Below are positions 6,729-9,824 of a DNA stretch of 9,824 bases, piece by piece (within the stretch, counting starts at the first letter, position 1; every line of letters begins with the position of its first letter). Made by a program: the position numbers and the translations under genes. Under the pieces are notes generated by a model that was not told the DNA's origin, did not search any database, and was given only the letters and a program-made list of their open reading frames with translations. The DNA is from an uncultured Lachnospiraceae bacterium (GTDB lineage Bacteria; Bacillota; Clostridia; Lachnospirales; Lachnospiraceae), in assembly GCA_910586405.1 (NCBI GenBank), contig CAJUII010000110.1:1-9824 (forward strand), read 5' to 3'.

Positions 6729-8018
6729 TTATTTCATTCCATCATATAGATTCATCGTCCATCCCTCATGCTCAAATGGGAAAAACTGCATGTCTCCCAT
6801 ATACAGCCGCTCCTCTTTCCTGTACACCGGCACGATCACATATCCCCATTCCTGACTGCGCTTCCATGCAAAGAAGCGCAGCTCATTGTCCACAATGCTG
6901 TCTGTATCCTTCTGCGGAATCCTTGTACTGTACGCTTCCTGAATCTCCTCATAAGTCACCTCCCTGAACTGTTCCAGCGCGCAGTCGAGACAGAACCGGT
7001 ACCGCTCCCTGCCCTCTGTATCTCTCAGATACAGGTACAGTGTCAGGTCCTCTAAGTTTCTTGACACATAGCGCGTCACCTCCCTGCGCTGAAAACCGTT
7101 GACCAGTTCAACTTCCTTTCCATTGTGGTTTGACAGTACAGGATAATGATATCCATAAGAATTTCCCCTGTCTCCCTGATACAGTCTGCATACCGATATG
7201 TCACCGGGAATTTCCCTGCCTGTCTGCAAAATCACCTTATTCTTCTCATACCGGATAGACCGCACATTCTCTCCTGCATCCACCAGACAGCCATCTGTGC
7301 TGTTTCCGTACTCCCCCACATAATAGACATGCTCATAGACCACCTCATCAATACACGGATGCCGAAACTCCTGTGACTGAAGGACTTTCTCCTGCATATT
7401 CCAAAGCGGTATGATGTCCTCCTGCACACAGGACGAAAAGTCCCCCCACTGAAATACAGGCTGTGCCTTATCGGGAACCGTTTCGTCCGGCACCAGATCA
7501 AAAAAGCGCTCCAAATGTCCCGTCTGCACGGTCTGCCATGGTACATGATTTCGTATAAAAAGTGTATACAGTCTTTCCATGCACATCTGGTACCGCTCAG
7601 GCTGCACAATGCTGTAGCACAGCTGCTGTCCTGTTTCCCGGTCCGCTGCATATACCGTTCCCTGCTCCATGAATCTCTGACATGCCGCGTCATCCGCCAT
7701 GAGATACACCGTCATGCGTCCGCTTCCTTTTGGCGGCTTTAAGTCCTCCCCGCAGACCGGGCGCCAGAATGGATTGATCGGGTCATAGTCTGCCCTGTCT
7801 ATGACGGTCATAGCGGTCTGGAACCCCTTCCATGGATTATCCAGATCCTCCCTGATCCGCTGTTCCAGCGCTTTATACTTTGCCTCTGTCCATGCTGCCA
7901 GCTCCCCAAGGCTTCCAAGGAGCAGCTCTTTGGCATATCTGCGCTCATCAAGGTCATCAATCTCCCTGAGCCGCCGTTTGATATAGTTCTCATAATCAAA
8001 TTCTTTTTCCTCTGTCAT
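6729..8018 (-). CDS. Conserved-looking hypothetical protein, possible injection-system structural component
   Basis: I do not recognise a family for this 429-residue protein. It has no signal peptide or membrane helix, so it is probably cytoplasmic. Residues 5-65 are strongly helical and charged (YIKRRLREIDDLDERRYAK and AEAKYKALEQRI-like heptads), compatible with a coiled coil or docking arm. Residues 66-110 contain a Pro/Trp-rich stretch (DYDPINPFWRPVC). Residues 110-429 are mixed alpha-beta with many aromatic residues, including HVYYVGEYGN near 226-235, YGYHYPVL near 284-291 and a terminal beta segment ending FPFEHEGWTMNLYDGMK. ATG 8018 follows GGTGGGGATAAG, and the gene begins 15 nt after the PP2C-fold gene. 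Its fixed place between a membrane-anchored regulator-like protein and a baseplate-like protein suggests a baseplate or connector part, but sequence alone does not show this. Confidence 0.8.
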   Translation of the reverse strand: MTEEKEFDYENYIKRRLREIDDLDERRYAKELLLGSLGELAAWTEAKYKALEQRIREDLDNPWKGFQTAMTVIDRADYDPINPFWRPVCGEDLKPPKGSGRMTVYLMADDAACQRFMEQGTVYAADRETGQQLCYSIVQPERYQMCMERLYTLFIRNHVPWQTVQTGHLERFFDLVPDETVPDKAQPVFQWGDFSSCVQEDIIPLWNMQEKVLQSQEFRHPCIDEVVYEHVYYVGEYGNSTDGCLVDAGENVRSIRYEKNKVILQTGREIPGDISVCRLYQGDRGNSYGYHYPVLSNHNGKEVELVNGFQRREVTRYVSRNLEDLTLYLYLRDTEGRERYRFCLDCALEQFREVTYEEIQEAYSTRIPQKDTDSIVDNELRFFAWKRSQEWGYVIVPVYRKEERLYMGDMQFFPFEHEGWTMNLYDGMK

Positions 8019-8033
8019 CTTATCCCCACCATC

Positions 8034-9824
8034 TTATTTTTCCTCTGCCTCGGCTGCTTCTTTCTCCGCCTTTTCTTTCTCTTCCTGCTCTTCTTTTTCC
8101 TTCTGCTTCTCTTTCTCCTCCTGCGCCTCCTTGGCGTCGATGAGGTCAATCTTTCCCTGCACTTCGTCCGCTTTGTTATCTTTGCCTATTTCGAGATATG
8201 CTGCCTTGGCATATTGATAGTGTATCTTTGCCTGCGCATAGTCTTTCTGCTCTTCCAGAAGGCGTGCCAGCTCCTCGAGCGCCTTCGCATCCTCCACCCG
8301 CGCTGCGACCTCCTCCTGCTTTTCCTTTAACGCCGCGATCTTCATATTCAGAAACTCGATCTGCGCGGTGTCTTCCAGCGCGGCATATTTCTCCATGGCG
8401 ATGAGGTAAAACACGTTTGCCCCGTCCAGGTCTCCCTGTGAGAAGGCTTCCTCGCCCTGCCTGACCAGCTCTGCAGCCGCAGCCTGTTCGGCGGCAAGCT
8501 TCGCCGCCTGCTCCTCGCTTTGCTTCTCCTGTTCTTTCTTCTCCTTCTCTTCGGCTTCCCTGACAGCGCTCCACTCCTCGTAGAGCTTATCCAATGCATC
8601 CAGCGCCTGCTGTTTCCCGTCATTAAAATAAATGGCTGCCGCTCTCGACTTTGCTTCCAGATATTTCTCCTCTGCCTGCTCATAATTGTCATGCTCAAAC
8701 AGGCTGTCTCCCAGCTCGATGCTGTCAAAGACCTGCTCATACTCCCGGATCTGTCCCAGCCTGTCCTCAATGTGCGAAAGCCCGGCATTATCCGCATGGC
8801 GCACCTGTTCTCCTGCCTTGATGTAGGCATCCTTTGCACCCGCATAGTCACCGCCGGCATAGGCATCATCCGCACCGATCACTGCCTCCATACACATCAG
8901 ATATGTCTGATACCTGTCCGCCGTTTCCCTATCCTTTAGCTTCTGCGCCTGCTCGAGCGCCTTTGTGCACTCTTCCTTTGCGCGCAGGAAATTATCGGCT
9001 TCTATGTACTGCTGCGCGTTGGAGAAATACTGCTCCATGTCCGCCCGCTTCTGCGTTCTGCCCCTGTGCCAAAAATACAGGACCAGTGCTGCCACTGCCG
9101 CCATCACAAGAATCGTCAGTGATATGGTGGCTGCTTTTTTTATTCTCTTTTTCCGGTCCGGGTCTGTAAATACTTTTTCGATATAGACGGCTGCAAATGT
9201 ATAGTTTTCCAGATTCGCCGGCTGGCGGGAGAGCAGCAGGTCCTCCACCTTATCGCATTCCTCCATCGGCTCATTTCCAGCCTCCGAAAAGACATCTGCA
9301 AGCTCTCCCTCATCCACATTCTCCCAGATGCCGCGCGTATACAGCGTGATGATATCCCCATTACAGAGCTTTTTCTTTTTGGACACAAAGGGCTTGAAAT
9401 GCTCCCTGCCAAGATAGGCATACAGGTTATTGCGCTCCTCGTGGCGTGCGACTTTGTCCTGTGTGATCGCCCCCTCCTGTACCATGTCCTGGCTGAGTGA
9501 CATATCCGATGTAGCCAGAATGCACCTGCCCTCACGGTACAGCCTAAGGCGCGTGTTTCCCGCGTGTCCATAGCGGAATTTCACATAGTCCGTGACCACC
9601 ACTGTGACAGACGCCTTCTGTTTCTCATAGCTTTTGCCCTGTAAGAGCTCCCGGTTGGCGGATTTCAGGTATCTTTTCAGTTTTGCCTTACTGATGCCCG
9701 GCTCTCTCTGGAAGGCATCCACCACCGCACTGATCGCCGCCTTCGCCCCCAGTGCCTCGCGCATTTGGGTGATGCCGTCCGCTATGACATAGCACGCATA
9801 GCTGTCCAGCTCCACGAAACCAAA
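8034..9824 (-). CDS. PP2C-fold (probable pseudophosphatase) membrane protein with TPR-like repeats, 5'-truncated
   Basis: The frame is open at the right edge (residues F-G-F precede a GTG at 9815), so the true start and first PP2C motif lie outside. Numbering from the GTG, residues 1-213 follow the PP2C/PPM order: ACYVIADGI at 7-15, TVVVTDYVKFRYGHAGNTRL at 71-90, the RNNLYAYLG segment at 128-136, GDIITLYTRGIW at 153-164 and LENYTFAAVYI at 202-212. Key sites are changed. DGMGG reads DGITQ, GDSR reads GNTR (84-89 region), SDG reads TRG (R161), and DN reads EN (E203). Several metal-binding Asp are thus missing, and catalysis is doubtful. A membrane helix at 229-249 follows. The rest has about five TPR-like repeats (near 267, 314, 368, 453, 516) and a Glu/Lys coiled coil at the end. 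In T6SS, PppA-type phosphatases oppose PpkA kinases. Here a sensor or scaffold role tied to the membrane is more likely. Confidence 0.8.
   Translation of the reverse strand, partial: FGFVELDSYACYVIADGITQMREALGAKAAISAVVDAFQREPGISKAKLKRYLKSANRELLQGKSYEKQKASVTVVVTDYVKFRYGHAGNTRLRLYREGRCILATSDMSLSQDMVQEGAITQDKVARHEERNNLYAYLGREHFKPFVSKKKKLCNGDIITLYTRGIWENVDEGELADVFSEAGNEPMEECDKVEDLLLSRQPANLENYTFAAVYIEKVFTDPDRKKRIKKAATISLTILVMAAVAALVLYFWHRGRTQKRADMEQYFSNAQQYIEADNFLRAKEECTKALEQAQKLKDRETADRYQTYLMCMEAVIGADDAYAGGDYAGAKDAYIKAGEQVRHADNAGLSHIEDRLGQIREYEQVFDSIELGDSLFEHDNYEQAEEKYLEAKSRAAAIYFNDGKQQALDALDKLYEEWSAVREAEEKEKKEQEKQSEEQAAKLAAEQAAAAELVRQGEEAFSQGDLDGANVFYLIAMEKYAALEDTAQIEFLNMKIAALKEKQEEVAARVEDAKALEELARLLEEQKDYAQAKIHYQYAKAAYLEIGKDNKADEVQGKIDLIDAKEAQEEKEKQKEKEEQEEKEKAEKEAAEAEEK
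8037..8132 (-). repeat. Glu/Lys/Gln low-complexity coding tract
   Basis: This encodes the last 32 residues of the PP2C-fold protein, made almost only of E, K, Q and A in short irregular repeats (EKEKQKEKEEQEEKEK-like). It would form a highly charged single helix or coiled coil. A second, shorter tract of this kind lies at about residues 420-445 of the same protein. Such tracts vary easily in length between strains. Confidence 0.65.

Noticed and set aside
8176..8875. Alternative minus-strand frames inside the TPR region
   Set aside because: They are Arg/Gly/Met-rich shadows of the repetitive PP2C-fold gene, with no ribosome binding site and no domain pattern.

Overview
The window suggests a Gram-positive, Clostridia-type bacterium, probably a gut Lachnospiraceae-like organism. 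This is inferred from strong AGGAGG-type ribosome binding sites, tightly packed co-oriented genes and intermediate G+C with a local A/T-rich stretch. No rRNA or other taxonomic marker is present. All credible genes lie on the minus strand, so transcription runs from the right end to the left end. Gaps between genes are about 4 to 31 nt. No promoter, terminator, tRNA, CRISPR or transposase is visible, so the window looks like the interior of one long operon whose promoter lies beyond 9824.

In transcription order the genes are: (1) a 5'-truncated membrane protein with an N-terminal PP2C-type phosphatase fold that lacks several metal-binding residues, a single transmembrane helix, and TPR-like repeats ending in a charged coiled coil (9824-8034); (2) a 429-residue protein of unknown family (8018-6729); (3) a roughly 262-residue protein with a phage baseplate or tail-adaptor-like beta-rich N-terminus (6707-5919); (4) a PAAR-like DUF4280 spike-tip protein with an extra C-terminal domain (5908-4634); (5) a small membrane-anchored protein, a candidate immunity protein (4629-3808); (6) a VgrG/gpD-like spike protein with a C-terminal extension (3776-2172); (7) a small ORF whose frame runs on into the next gene (2167-1658, probably meant to end near 1959); (8) a protein with a Mog1/DcrB (DUF1795)-like pattern, the fold of T6SS Eag effector chaperones (1935-1411); (9) a second, shorter VgrG-like spike protein (1401-4). 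An ATG abuts the stop of gene 9 at the left edge, so the operon probably continues.

Together these genes describe the spike, effector and accessory part of a contractile injection system related to type VI secretion and phage tails, in an organism that apparently has no outer membrane. Two VgrG trimers would form alternative spikes. The DUF4280 protein would cap a spike and carry cargo, with its neighbour as the matching protective protein. The Mog1-like protein would help load cargo, and the TM-TPR PP2C-fold protein would anchor or regulate the machine at the membrane. Sheath, tube and ATPase genes are not in this window. The roles of the two unrecognised proteins and of the PP2C-fold protein are inference.
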